A stretch of 64,000 nt of DNA from the NCBI RefSeq assembly GCF_031755915.1, contig NC_083388.1, forward strand, positions 19,494,001 through 19,558,000. The letters are read 5' to 3'. The DNA is from Ziziphus jujuba. Lineage: Eukaryota > Streptophyta > Magnoliopsida > Rosales > Rhamnaceae. A program made the translations under genes and the position numbers. A model generated the notes under the pieces. That model was given only the letters and a program-made list of their open reading frames with translations, had not been told where the DNA came from and made no database searches. Of the stretch, positions 47,279-59,254 are shown in pieces (the first letter of the stretch is position 1; the number at the start of each line of letters is the position of its first letter).

Positions 47279-48400
47279 AATCTCAAGAAATCACCACACC
47301 ACCAGGTTAAATGACTTGTATGTACTAATACAACAAAAACTAGCTAATATAGTGTTAGACGACGCATTATTTAAATAATACGTCGCCAAAGATGAACAGG
47401 CGATGCATTCCTCAACAAATGTGTCGCCTTTTCCTTCTTTTTTTTCAGTTTTTTTAAAAAATAAAATCAAAATAGAGTCATGACAAGAATTGAACCCAGG
47501 ACCTACTACACTCTCAAAAAATTACCACACCACCAGGACAAATGACTTATATGTACTAATACAAAAAAAACTAGCTAATATAGTGTTAGGCAATGCATTA
47601 TTTGTGACGCATTCTTCAAAAAATGCATCGTCGTTTCTTTTTCTTTTTTTTTTTTTTAAACATTTAGAAACCCATAAAAATAATAAAATCAAAATAGGGT
47701 CATAACAAGAACTGAATTCAAAACCTTCTACACTCTCAAGAAACCACGACACCACCAGACTAAATGACTTGTATGTACTACTACAACAAAAACTAGCTGA
47801 TATAGTGTTAGGCGATGCATTATTTAAAGAATGCGTCGCCAAATAGATGAATAGGCGACGCATTCCTCAACAAATAGGTCGCCTTTTCTTTTTTTTTTTT
47901 CAATTTTTTTGTTTAAACATTTATAAATCCATAAAAAAAAATAAAATCAAAAACAGGACCATAACAAGAATTCAACCCAGGACCTCCTATACTCTTAAGA
48001 AATCACCACACCACCAAGCCAAACAACTTGTATATACTAATTCAACAAAAACTAGCTAATATAGTGTTAGACGATGCAATATTTAAACAATGCGTCGCCA
48101 AATATATGAACAGGCGACGCATTCTTCAACAAATGCATCGCCTTTTTTTTTTTATTCAATTTTTTTGTTTAAACATTTAGAAACCCATAAAAAAAATAAA
48201 ATCAAAATAGGACCAAAACAAGAATTGAACCTAAGACCTCCTACATTCTCAAGAAATCACCACACCACCAAGCCAAATCACTTGGGTACAATAATACAAC
48301 AAGAACTAACTAATATAGTTTTAGACGATGCAATCTTTTAAGAAAGAGTCACTAAATAGACGAAAAGGCGACGTATTTGTCAACATCAACAACTGCATCG
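47279..48400 (-). repeat. Tandem array with tRNA-like promoter modules
   Basis: Five units spaced roughly 217-258 bp. On the minus strand each carries a box-A-like TGGCTTGGTGG/TGGCCTGGTGG form and, about 44 nt later, a box-B-like GGTTCAATTC, as in tRNA-derived SINEs. In all but the outermost part each unit also has a GCGACGCATT..GCGTCGCC dyad and a CTAGCTAATATAGTGTTAG segment. The first unit lacks the box B part. Confidence 0.8.
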
Positions 48401-50763
48401 CTGTTTCACCCAACCAATTTTTAACTTTTTTTTCAATTTGAAAGTTGTTTTTAGTAATTTTTTAATTTTGCAAATATGCTTTCTTTCTTTTTTAATTTGT
48501 AGATGAGAAATCAACAAAACTAATTAAAGATTTAAAAAAAAATGGAATAGGTGATGCGTTTTAATTGAATTGCGTCACCTGTTCCTTCAATTATTTTTTA
48601 TTTTTTTTATAAAAAAAAGCAATTTAATAGACTTTCAATTTTTAAAAACAAGTAAACTATCATTGATCACAAACACATGAAAGTTAAGCTCATTTAACAT
48701 ACTTATATAGATAAATTGGTCAATAAATGCTTGTTGAATTAGAATTCTATATTCGGTATCCTTTCTCAAATTGGGTCTTGAGATATTTTGTGTCTCGTCT
48801 ATCCACATATATATGAATAACTGAGAAGAGCATTGACAAAACTATTTTCTATTTTTAGATCAATGGAATTTATGTTCATTGGATTGCTACATGAATATAT
48901 TTGTAGATGAACAATTAAAAAATTATTTAAAGATTATAAAGAAAATATAAAAAAAAATGAAACAGGCGATGCTTTTCAACCATAATGCGTCGCTTGATCC
49001 CAAAATTCAAGAATAGGTGATCCTTCTTGAAGAGAATGCGTCGCCTATTCTCTCAATTAAAAAAAGCAAAAATTTTGAAAGACATTCAAATTTTATAAGG
49101 AATAAAGGTGTACTTGAAAAGCAAAAAAATAAACAGCAATCTTCGATATTTTTCTTCCCATTTTTAAGAAATATTTTCAGTTTTTATTTATAGATGAAAA
49201 ATAAAAAATTAATCAAAGAAAAAAAAATACAATTGGAAGAAAATACGCGTTTTTGCTATTTTTTGAAAATTTTTGGCGTATTTTAAAATTTTTATGCATT
49301 CCTTTGAATCCCTTTTTCTTTTTTAAAACTGCATCAAGTACACTACCTAATAGATATTAGATTTGGAAGCAATCTAAGAGAGACTTAAAGAGTGAGATAT
49401 TTCGGATTTTATTTTTCATTTGCTTACGTTATCGTCGGCCAAGAAGCTGGATTTCTCTGTATCGCCCTCGTGATTTTTTGGGTTTTTTCTTTCTTTGTCT
49501 CTATCGTATAGGTGAGTTTCTTTTTTCTTTGTGCTTGGCAGAAACATGAGATGGGTTGTTTTTTTTTTTTTTTCATTTTAACAACACGTTAGGTTCGTTA
49601 AGTTTTATTAATCTTACTTTTGTAGAAATTTTATTTGTAATATTGCTTGACATTGTTTTGCTAAGTTCAACAAGTATTTTATGTCAAAGATTAACTTAAT
49701 TCAAGATGATCTATTGTTTTAACTTCACCACAACATCGTACTTTTGTTGAAGAAGATATTCTTGGAGATACTACGATGGCTCACAATCCATTTGTCATAT
49801 AGTTGCCAAGTATCGATGAAAATGATAATGAGGATGAATGTGAGAGTGACTATGTTTGTAATGACTGTGAGGGGAGAAATGTGCCTCGTCAAATCTTAAG
49901 AATAATGTTAATATTCTTTAAATTTTCATTTACTAAATTACAAATTTAATAATGATTAACATTTTATTTATTTTGCATAAGTGCTAATAACTTTTTTAAT
50001 TTTTCCACATGTAGTATGAGGGTGTGATATTGTCAACAAGAGGATGTTGACTTCCATCTCAATGAATATGCATTCATGGAAGTTTAATTAATATTAAATT
50101 TGTTATGAAAAATACAATAGCTCACAAGTTATGTAAAAATATGTCAATGAGATGATATTTAATTTTTTATAACAAAATATTTATTTTAAATTTTTGTATT
50201 CTAATTATTTTGGATGAAGCTAGTTTTCATGTTTTTGTATTTTAATTATTTTTATATTTTTACTATTTTAATAACTTTTCACAAAATTTAAAAAAATTAA
50301 GAAAAAAAAAGAAGGGGCGACGCATTAATAAATATTGTTTCGCTGAAAGTGTCGATACGTCGCTAAATAGGTGATTCTATTAATGCGTCGCTAAAATTAT
50401 TAATGCATCGCTAAATAGGCGAATGCGTCGCTAAATAGTCAACTCTATTAATGCGTCGCTAAATAGGCGACTCATTAGCGACTAATATATTTAGCGACTT
50501 TATATAAAACAGTCGCCAATATATTTTTAGCGACATTGTTGTGAAACGTTGCTAAATAAAAGTCACTATAAGTGGATTGAGAGAATGCGTCGCTAAAAGT
50601 CAATATGCGTCGCTAAAAACTAAAAGATAGGTGACTCTCATACTGTGTCACTTGTTGTCTTATGGATTTAGCGACAGGACGTTAGGTGACTCCGTGCTAT
50701 ACGTCGTTGTTTATTTTGTGCAACACATTTATTGCATCATTTATCAATGCGATTCTAGTAGTG
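48401..50763. other. Right end of the outer CACTA complex
   Basis: AT-rich with GCGAC/GTCGC motifs, dense from 50320 to 50720. Positions 48672-48830, 49310-49560 and 50010-50090 are clearly homologous to 35700-35860, 36460-36700 and 37150-37260 of the nested element, in the same order and orientation. A short relic frame near 49800 reads ENDNEDECESDYVCNDCEG on the plus strand; it is too short to name. Confidence 0.8.
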
Positions 50764-51136
50764 AATATACATTGATACTAATTAATCATGTCATGGGTAT
50801 AAATTTTAATGTCACTTGGTGAAATCTGTCAATGCATGCAAATAATTTATTAAAAAAGTCATTTGATTAAATTTTATCTAATTTAAAATAAAATGGCACA
50901 ATGTATATGAATATTTAGGAGGAATGTATCAAATATAATTTGTCGGTACCAGTCTACCAGATGATCATATGATGGACATATATGTTATATACTTTATAAT
51001 TAACGAGAAAAAATACATGAACTCTCTCAGTATATAGTCAGTTCTTGGTATTGTACTTATTAATTATTTGTGGATGATTTTGGTTGGTTTCATAATTTGC
51101 CTTTAATTATTAAGTACTAAAAGAAGTGATTACCAG

Positions 51137-51169
<33 letters not shown>

Positions 51170-51349
51170 GAGCACAAAACGAAGAAAGAAAATCACAGAA
51201 TATATATCCAGAAAAAAAAAATCTCCAATATGATGGTCTATTGGGCTTGTTCAAAAAAATGGGCTGGTTGGGCCGAGAATGAGAATGTGCGACCAGATCC
51301 TAATCCAGAGGTTTCTTATGTAAAATAATAATAATTATTACTATTATTT
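50764..51349. other. Intergenic region
   Basis: AT-rich with a 31-nt A run (51137-51167). No gene recognised. Confidence 0.6.
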
Positions 51350-52080
51350 AATCTGAATAGACTGTTAATGAATTCTAATAAAAGTAGAAAGCCCATAGGC
51401 CGAAGTAAAGAGGCAGATTTACCATTGGTTTCATGCTATTGTATGTAATATATATAGTGCTAAAAAAACATCTAAACAACAACTTGCGAGATTTTAAAAA
51501 GACGAAGTATAATAATAAAAACCAAAATAGCACAAACATCATTAATTTATTTCATTTTTCTTCTAATTAATTAATAGAGGAAATCATTTGTAGAATTTTG
51601 TACATTTAATTAATTATTTAAATCATCAACTGCCTAGCAAAACTGCAAAAGGCTAATACCTTATTTATTTAGTTCTAATTTGTTTCAACTTTACATTTCA
51701 GGGTGATCAGTATTGATATATATATATATATATATCTTCATTATGTAATGAGGGCACATTCAAAATTTGAAACTGCAAGTCTACCATGATTGCCATTTTC
51801 CTCCCACTTACAACAACTTCGAACTTTGCAGGTGACGTAACAACTTTATCTATAGAATTTGCCAAATTATTACATATTAAAGTCTTTAATTATTTCCTAG
51901 GTGATGGAACATGTCCGCTTAAATTCAGCTCCTTTTATCTTATTTATTTTGTTTTTTATGTTCTATTTTTGTTTATTGGTGGTTTTTTTGACCAAATGAG
52001 TCTGTTTATTTGGACTCAAATTCAGAGTATACAATATTCCACATATCCTCCAAAATTCTAAAGTTGATATTAAAGGAAAA
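51350..52080. repeat. Segmental direct duplication, copy A
   Basis: Diverged but colinear with 54740-55368 plus 58269-58485. Shared phrases include CTATTAATGAATTCTA/CTGTTAATGAATTCTA, CATCAACTGCCTAG, CCATTTTCCTCC, GACCAAATG and CATATCCTCCAAAA. Non-coding. Confidence 0.85.
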
Positions 52081-52682
52081 TGCATACACTCTACTAAAGA
52101 ACAGCTAGTGGCAGAAAAAAAAAACAACAATATTCATGCATCCTCCTGATATAAAGTGTAAGTCCCCATCAAGTATTTATGTTCTTCAAAGTACACCAAA
52201 TTATAACAATCACAAAATTAATATCCTAGAAACTCCCTCCAAGGGAAATAATGGCAGACAATTCTTCAACTTCAAGTTGGCTTGCTCAGTGAACAGTTGG
52301 TTTAGTTTTGTTATATGAACAGTTTGCTAATCTAGCCGTATGTAAAAAAGAATAGATTACGTGTAACTTAGATTATCTTTTGTTTTGCAGTAAAATTACT
52401 GATGAGGGATGAGGCATTTGTTTGGAAACTTTCTAGCACCATCAATTTTCTTCTTGTTTTTTTGGTTTTACATGACTCTCATTTTCTTAAATAAAGCTTA
52501 TTATGTCATTATGTAAGTCCTTAGTCATCTGCAAAAGTAAAAAGAAAAAAAATATTCCAAAGCCAAAAGGGCATTAGAGTCATTCTCTCCAAGTTTTTGG
52601 CGCATAAATTCATGAACCGCCTATGACCTACCTAAACCCCAATTTCGTTGCACTTACAAGCTAGAAATGTATAGCTACATAG

Positions 52683-52723
<41 letters not shown>

Positions 52724-53203
52724 CAAAAATGAGGCACCTGATTGGTTGATTGGCTGTTGGTCCCCTCTTTCTCCTTCACTTTTTCTTTCTTTTCCCTTCT
52801 CTTAGGGCCTCCAAGGCCCAAGCTCTTATATATGCAATTGAAGAATTCCTTCACCCCAAGCTAATAATAATTCCTTGAGCCCTTGGCTTCCAACTACTTA
52901 CTTGATAGCAACAATGTATATATCTTTGGCTCTACTTGGCAAATCTTGCAACTGCTTAGGCTTGTTCTTAGTTTGTCATGAGCAAGTTTGCTTAATTAAG
53001 ATGATTTTTCTTGGCTTTTGTCACATATTATATATATATATATGGAAGAAGCAGGAGATCAAGATGAAATAAATTTGATATATATTCAAGCTGTGCGTCT
53101 CGTATGGAATGTTTATAAACTTTGAGGACTGAAAGACAACTGGAATTTATTATATATACCTTTGGCTTAGCAATAACCAAGACATTTACTTACTTGTAAT
53201 GAG

Positions 53204-53244
<41 letters not shown>

Positions 53245-54503
53245 GTAGCTGTTTTTCGCTCGAGGAAAAAATCCATTAATTAATTTGATGAAATTAATTT
53301 TGTTTACAGTATTGTATTAATTATTGATATATTTTCAATAGGGAAACATCAAAGCATAAGAAGGACATGTAAAGTTGGTTTCAATAGATATGCTATCTCA
53401 AATATAATTTATTCGTAGCCGGCTCAAGTTGCCCCCTGGTTTTGATGTTTTTGAACACTATCTTTTCCTTTAATTTATTATCTGTATTTTATAGTATGAG
53501 TTACAAAAGGGTAAAACCTTAATTAGACTTGATTATTCAACTTCTTCTTAGCTTGCTAAAGTTTCTATATTGTCTCAATTGGTGCAATTTTTTCCATTTA
53601 GAGCGCAGATGTACATATGTCTATTTGACTACTAGTGTTCTTTTTGTAGAGAAAGGTAGTCCATAGGAAAAATAAATAAATAAGCAACTTTTGATTTGTT
53701 TGTTTATACTAACTTGTTCCCCGTCACTTGTCCCAATAGCCAAAGTAACATGCTTTGATATGCAATTTACTCTCTGTCAAACAAAAAACTTATGTATATA
53801 CATTAAACAATTGAAAATGGGAAATTATCTTTCTATGCAATGGTTTTTTTTATCATACTAACGCTTCCATTTTTATTTTTATTTGGGTAAAAGAAAGTAA
53901 CACTTACAATTTTTTTTTTCTTTTGTTGAATAAATTGGGAAGGAAAATTTTTGTAATTGATATTATCACCAATGGTTATTAATTGAACTATTTCAATGCT
54001 ACTTATATACACATTCTTTGCTCAGTATAAATTACAAACAAAGGTTTTCTCCTTTAATAACATTTAAATAAAAGAACTATTCGAAGTTGAGTAATTTTTG
54101 TTAATTTAAAAATTAATATATATTTACTAAAATAAATCCTAATTCAATTAGAATATGTAAATTGTCAAATGAGATTGATCCAATGGTAAGCCTCTTACAT
54201 TCTTATGGATTCGAAACATGTTCTCCTTTAGAGTATCAATTATTGTAATTCAATAAAAAAGTAGAATATGTAAGTTTTTGTTTAAAAAATTATTAGAGTT
54301 CTTTTTTCCCCTTTTTTGAGGCTAAAAAAAATTATTAGAGTTAAGAGGTAGTGTATAGAAATTAGAAACATAATAGGATTCATTTAAATAAAAAACTATC
54401 GTGAAGTTGAGATAATTTTAGTTAATTCATTAATCAATATATACTAGTAAAACAAATCGTAATTTAATTAGAATTGTAATTTTTTTAATATAATAAGAGG
54501 ATT
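52081..54503. other. Intergenic region between the duplication copies
   Basis: Contains (AG)n at 52684-52721, (CT)n(TA)n at 53203-53245, TA repeats at 53031-53042, and two diverged ~115 bp direct repeats (about 54060-54170 and 54377-54480, sharing CATTTAAATAAA and GAAGTTGAG). 52560-53080 has a pyrimidine-rich stretch, a TATATAT box near 52827 and a 65-codon frame at 52875; a small transcript is possible but unsupported. 54170-54240 has a weak tRNA-like GGATTCGAAAC phrase. Confidence 0.5.
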
Positions 54504-54638
54504 TCTAATTAATTACCAACAATATATCTAATACTTTTCTACCTATCCTGTTATAATTCTAGTTTCTACACACTACCAAATTAGAATTATAATAGGATAG
54601 ATAAAAAAATATATATTTATTGTTGGTAATTGGTTAAA
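54504..54638. mobile_element. Hairpin element (MITE-like), ~135 bp
   Basis: Arms of ~60 bp pair imperfectly: AATTACCAACAATATAT and CTACCTATCCTGTTATAATT on the left against ATTACCAACAATAAATATAT and ATCTATCCTATTATAATT read from the right. No coding capacity. Confidence 0.7.
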
Positions 54639-54683
54639 AGTTTGTTTTTATTATTTTTATTTCTTTCTTTTTTTTTGGGTTTT

Positions 54684-54702
54684 GGGGGGGGGGGGGGGGG
54701 GG
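54684..54702. repeat. Poly(G) run, 19 nt
   Basis: Nineteen uninterrupted G in AT-rich DNA. Confidence 0.9.
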
Positions 54703-54739
54703 TGGTGTGGGGATATAGATCTTTAATTAAAAAAAGTCA

Positions 54740-55368
54740 CAGTATAATAAACTATTAATGAATTCTACCTAAGAGGCAAGATTTGCTACTGGTTTTATGC
54801 CATCGTATGAAAATATATTGCTAATAAAACATCTGAACAACAGTTGAGAAGCCAGGCAAATTGATCCGTAATTAAGAAGGAAGGAACAAATTTTAAAATT
54901 TAAAATTTCATTTTTTTTTAAAGTATGATAATAAAACGAAAATAACACAAAAATCATTGGCTACCAAATATATTGCAACATCTCTTGTTTAATCGATTAT
55001 GGCACCTAGCAATCACCTTTGGAACCCTAGTGAACAAATAACTGAGCAGAGTACAAAATGATAATTTGTTATCCGCTGCCAATAATATTTGCATTATTAA
55101 TTTATTTTATTTTTCTTCTAATTAATTAGTAAAGTGAGTAATTTCTAGATTTTTTTCAATTTAATTGATTAATTAAATCATCAACTGCCTAGTGTCTAGC
55201 AAAAGCCTAATATCTTCTTTATTTAGTTTTGTTTCAATTTTGCAATTTCAAGGTGAGTATTTATATATGCAATCCTTCATTCTGTAATAGGGGCAGAAGT
55301 CTACCATAGCAGCCATTTTCCTCCAATTATGACAATATCGAAACTTTGGGAATGATTTAACAGCTTCA
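54740..55368. repeat. Segmental direct duplication, copy B, left part
   Basis: Matches the left part of copy A (from 51350) and stops at the TTCA that borders the solo-LTR-like insertion. Confidence 0.85.
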
Positions 55369-55887
55369 TGTAACATCCTGTTCCGAACAACATCGGAATT
55401 TTTTTCACATTAACTGAGGTTGATCGGGTTTGACCGCCATTAACCGAGAGGGGTCAAAATTTGACTTTTTGATCCGGATAGAATTTCTCTTTGACCAGGA
55501 TATCGTTGCAAAGTATGCATCAATCCGAGTCCATAGACTAAAACGAAGCTACAGTTTGAAAGATATGAACAAAACAAGTTAAGGTTTGAACTGCCTAAGG
55601 GGTGCCAGAATTGACTTTTTGTTCATGCAAAGTTGAGCTTTGACTCATGCACGGTTGTGAAGTACTCGTTGATATGAGTTTATAGACTAGTGGCATGCCC
55701 GAAACGGACATATAGTTTACAAGTTATAGATCTACAAAGTTTTCTAATACATTATTATTTTATTTTATATTATTTTATTAATTTCTTTTCCTTTTCTTTT
55801 TTCTTTTTCTTTTTCCTTGATTTTTCTTTCTTTTTCTTTTCTTTCAGGCACGTGAAAAAGAGGGGGGAAGGGGCACTATTCATCATC

Positions 55888-55930
<43 letters not shown>

Positions 55931-58268
55931 CCGTGAATATCTCTCTCTCGGTCTGCACCATTTCTAGCCACACGAACCGGCTACCGGTGAAGCCTAGCCA
56001 TTAGCGAGCTTAGCTGCCAAGTTTGGCGGCCGGCCGACCGATGACACGCCCAGATCGGCAGATGAAGGCAGCGGTGGCCCATTTTGTTTCTCCGGCGATT
56101 TCGTTGTTTTCAGGCCAACCCAATCTAATTTGATACTCTTTTCCCCTTATTTTGGAGCTACTGAGCTCGATTTTGAGATCCATTCAACTCAATTCCTTAC
56201 CGTTTGGGAGACACGACAAGTTGAAGTTCGGCCGAAATCTTCCGTCCACTTTCCGGCCACTTCCAGTCGAGTTGAGTCCAACGGAGGTCGGTAATGTGAT
56301 CCTCATTTTATTAGCTTTCCATAGACACCTCATTTGTGAATTTTGGACACCGTTTGTGTTAGCCCCCGGGTACTGGGTATTATTTATCCGAATAAAATAT
56401 TAATTTATTTGATCCTGTATAATATTATTATTCTAGGAGCACGTGTGAGTCGTAGAATTGATCCTATGGAAGATCTTGGTTGGATTGCCTGCTCGAGGTG
56501 AGTGATCCACCTTCAAACTTAATTTTGGGTGTTTAATTATATGTATTTTATGATAATTGATTATTTGAAAATGTAATATTTCATGTGTTAATTGTATATA
56601 ATTGAAATGTATGTGTATTAAATCATAATTTGATTTTGACAAATTATGGAGATTTTATTTTTATGAAATTCAATTTTAAAGAAATTGTGAATTTGAATTG
56701 TTGAATTTAATTGTGAATTTATTTGTGTTTTATAAAAATATATTTACATATTGATGAATTGTGGAATTTAATTATATTTTGAATTTTGAGGAATTGAAGG
56801 AATATTTTTTTTTAAATTGTTGTTAATTTCATTGATGGATTTGAAATTGATGGAATTTATGCGATGGATTTATGATGATGATTTATAAAGAAATTGTGGA
56901 AAATTTATGGGTTTTATTGGATGGAATAAACCCGGTGGTACTTATGAAATTTTTTGAGATTTTGAAAACGTATGAATTTTATGATTTTTAGATGTACCAT
57001 TCACGTACTGGTGTTCTGTATACATGGATATGATTAGGGTGCAAGTAGATGTGGTGAGTGCGTAGATGGGTGTGAGTAGCGCACAGGTGATTATGAGGTT
57101 GTCTTGTGGTTGCCATCAGATGAGGGTAGGCCACCCCTCCATGGCCGAGATACCTGTTTGCAACGGTGCTCCCACGCGACAGTATGCCGGTTTCTTTCTT
57201 TAATCTTCTGTCTGGCGGTGCTTGGGACGCTGGGTACCATTGGCGCCACTAGTATATAGTGGGTGCATCAAATGGTTTTCACGATGTGCTTTTAATCATA
57301 AAATATTTTAGAATTTTATTTAAATTAAAATGTTTTTATAGTGTTTTATAAACTAAATTGTTTTGGTATTTTAAATTGACATCTATTGTTAATTATTTGG
57401 TTTTATTTTATTTATTTAAATATTTCTTGGATCATTTTTGTTAATGTAAATTTTATTGTGTTTTGGTTTTAATTGTTTACAATACTTTATTTTCAATTTA
57501 ATATTTGTCATTATCTTATTTTTTATAATTAGTTCCCATTAAAATTTTTGGATTATTAATTTATTGTCTTTTATTTGTAAATTATTAATTAAATATTTTC
57601 TGGATTTTTGGGGCATAAAATGTTGGGTTTTGCGAAAATGTTTTAAAAATGAAACTTTTCCAGCTGAGTGAATTGTGAGGGTTTTGAGGAAAAATATTAT
57701 TTTTAACTACCTATTATTTATTTACTTATTTCTTATTAATCAATTAATTTAGTTATTTACTTTTTTATTTTTATTATTGTATAGTAGATTGGGTCACTCA
57801 CTGAAATGATTAGCATTTCACGTATTTAAATTCTGTTCTCTTAGACCTAGGTTAGTCAACGTTGATCGTCCGGGAGCGAGCTCGACATCTTGGTTCGTTG
57901 CCGAAAGTTCAAGAGGCTTTTCCTTTCCTTTCTATCTTGTATTATTTCTTTTTATCTTGTATTGTATTAAATTTCATATTCAATTATACTGATAACACTC
58001 TGTATACTATTTAGATGATTATCTATTTAATTATGCATTGGTTCCTTGTTAATTATTGAAGTGCTGAAATTTGTGGTAATACTTTATAGTAAGATAGGAG
58101 GAATAAGGTGGTTGATTTAAAAGTGTGTTTTTTGTGTAGAAAATTTTGTGGTAAATCCTACCCTTAGAGGAGATATTGCCGGATTTTCTGTTGGGAGATT
58201 CAGTGGTATTTCCCTGGGATCAGGACTTGTCTAAGGTTCCGGTGAAGAATTTTGAACAGATCCTGACA
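55369..58268. mobile_element. Solo-LTR-like insertion (2.9 kb)
   Basis: Starts TGTAACATCCTGTTCC, ends ACAGATCCTGACA, and is flanked by TTCA on both sides (55365-55368 and 58269-58272). It interrupts copy B of a duplication whose copy A lacks it, so both borders are set independently by comparison. Length and ends suit a long LTR of a Gypsy-type (Tekay/Del-like) element left after recombination between LTRs; that lineage call is inference. It holds a CT microsatellite (55890-55928), a GC-rich block at 55960-56300 and no integrase or reverse transcriptase. Short open frames at 55690-56400 are not recognisable proteins. Confidence 0.75.
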
Positions 58269-58490
58269 TTCATATATGAGATTTGCCCAATTATCACTCG
58301 TGAAAGTCTTCAATTAAATCCTGGTGGTGATAGAATAATTTTGCTTATATTCAACTCTTCTTTTATCTAATTAATTTTGTTTTTTTGTGTTCCTTTTTTT
58401 TTCATTGGTGGTATCTTTGACCAAATGGCTCAAATACAGAGGATCCACAATATTCCCCATATCCTCCAAAAGTCTAAAGTTGATATGAAT
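58269..58490. repeat. Segmental direct duplication, copy B, right part
   Basis: Resumes the match to copy A at ATTTGCCCAATTAT (copy A: ATTTGCCAAATTAT, about 51860) and runs through CATATCCTCCAAAAGTCTAA. Confidence 0.85.
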
Positions 58491-58613
58491 ATCTCAAAGT
58501 TTACAAAGCACAAAAATAGATCTTTAATTTTGCTCATGATGAAATATATATAGCTTTCTAAGGAAGAGAAAAGCAATACCCAAAAGAGTGATTAGAAGAA
58601 GTCAATTTGATTG

Positions 58614-59102
58614 CTAGAGAAAAGAAAAAGTATAAGCAATGAAAACGACATAAACAAAAGAATAAAAGAGAAAAAAGATTAAGGAAGATTCATCAGCAAT
58701 GACAAGGCAAAACACAAAAGAGGAAAAGAGGCGCAAAACCATTGCTGGCTCTGGTGCAAATTTTGTACCTGAAAAGATAGCGCAAATTTTCACAAAGCAA
58801 AGACCCACCAAGAAACTAAACAAAGCCACAGCAGGAACTAACTGAATTCTCACATATTCACTAAACAAAGTTCCTAAAACAATTCCCACAGCGCAAGCTA
58901 TTAGCTTCAGCTTTATGTCCAGTTTAAGATCTTTTGCTATGAATGTTACTTCTATCAGATTTGGATAATGGCCTTCTGAATCAACGTTACCGAACACGTC
59001 AGAAAACCATGCTCCATCTCTGGCTTCACCTTGGTTGGTCTCCATTCCAGAGGGGGTTGTGGAGGAGATCTTCAGAACAGTCTCTTCGTAAATTGAAAGC
59101 AT
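58614..59102 (-). CDS. Putative small membrane protein, unrecognised
   Basis: A 162-codon minus-strand frame. The N-terminal ~60 residues are hydrophilic (EETVLKISSTTPSGMETNQG ... EGHYPNLIEV). They are followed by hydrophobic stretches near residues 66-86 (LKLIACAVGIVLGTLF), 90-112 (VPAVALFSFLVGLCFVKICAIF) and a Phe-rich C-terminus. A good splice donor (TTTTCAG then GTACAA at 58768) suggests the real exon may stop at 58769 and the Phe-rich tail be intronic. I do not know the family. The overlapping plus-strand frame at 58943 is taken as a shadow. It lies downstream of, and in the same direction as, the peptidase gene. Confidence 0.4.
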   Translation of the reverse strand: MLSIYEETVLKISSTTPSGMETNQGEARDGAWFSDVFGNVDSEGHYPNLIEVTFIAKDLKLDIKLKLIACAVGIVLGTLFSEYVRIQLVPAVALFSFLVGLCFVKICAIFSGTKFAPEPAMVLRLFSSFVFCLVIADESSLIFFLFYSFVYVVFIAYTFSFL

Positions 59103-59254
59103 GCTTCATATATGCTTATGTTGCTGTGTATATTTGTATTTTTTATTTTATTTTATGGGTTTGGATCAGTTTTAGAGTTGTGTCAATTTCGGAGCACCAT
59201 AACAGATGTATCAACCTTAGAAGAGCTGATATCTTCTCCTTTCCTAGAATTTAG

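Larger units (their letters stand above)
31429..50763. mobile_element. Outer CACTA element complex (~19.3 kb, with a nested element)
   Basis: The left end reads CACTACGCGAAAATTAAGCT. The right end, reverse complemented, reads CACTACTAGAATCGCATTGA. Both are CACTA-type termini followed by many GCGAC/GTCGC motifs. The left part (31640-32598 plus 38026-40060) is a subterminal array. The gene is at 40239-43823, the inverted right array at about 45300-47170, a tRNA-like array at about 47279-48400, and a right end (48650-50763) homologous to the right half of the nested element. The flanking 3-mers (TTT left, AAT right) do not match, so the two outer ends may come from different insertions or the duplication has decayed. 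No Transposase_21-like (TNPD) gene was recognised, so the complex may depend on another element for movement. Confidence 0.78.

Noticed and set aside
52560..53072. Small peptide gene or microRNA precursor
   Set aside because: A TATA-like box and a 65-codon frame are present, but no known peptide motif, mature microRNA or convincing stem was found.
54170..54240. tRNA gene
   Set aside because: GGATTCGAAAC resembles a T-arm sequence but no acceptor stem or cloverleaf could be paired; at most a SINE relic.
58176..58370. 64-codon plus-strand frame MPDFLLGDSVVFPWD
   Set aside because: It crosses the border of the solo-LTR insertion at 58268, so it cannot be an old gene.
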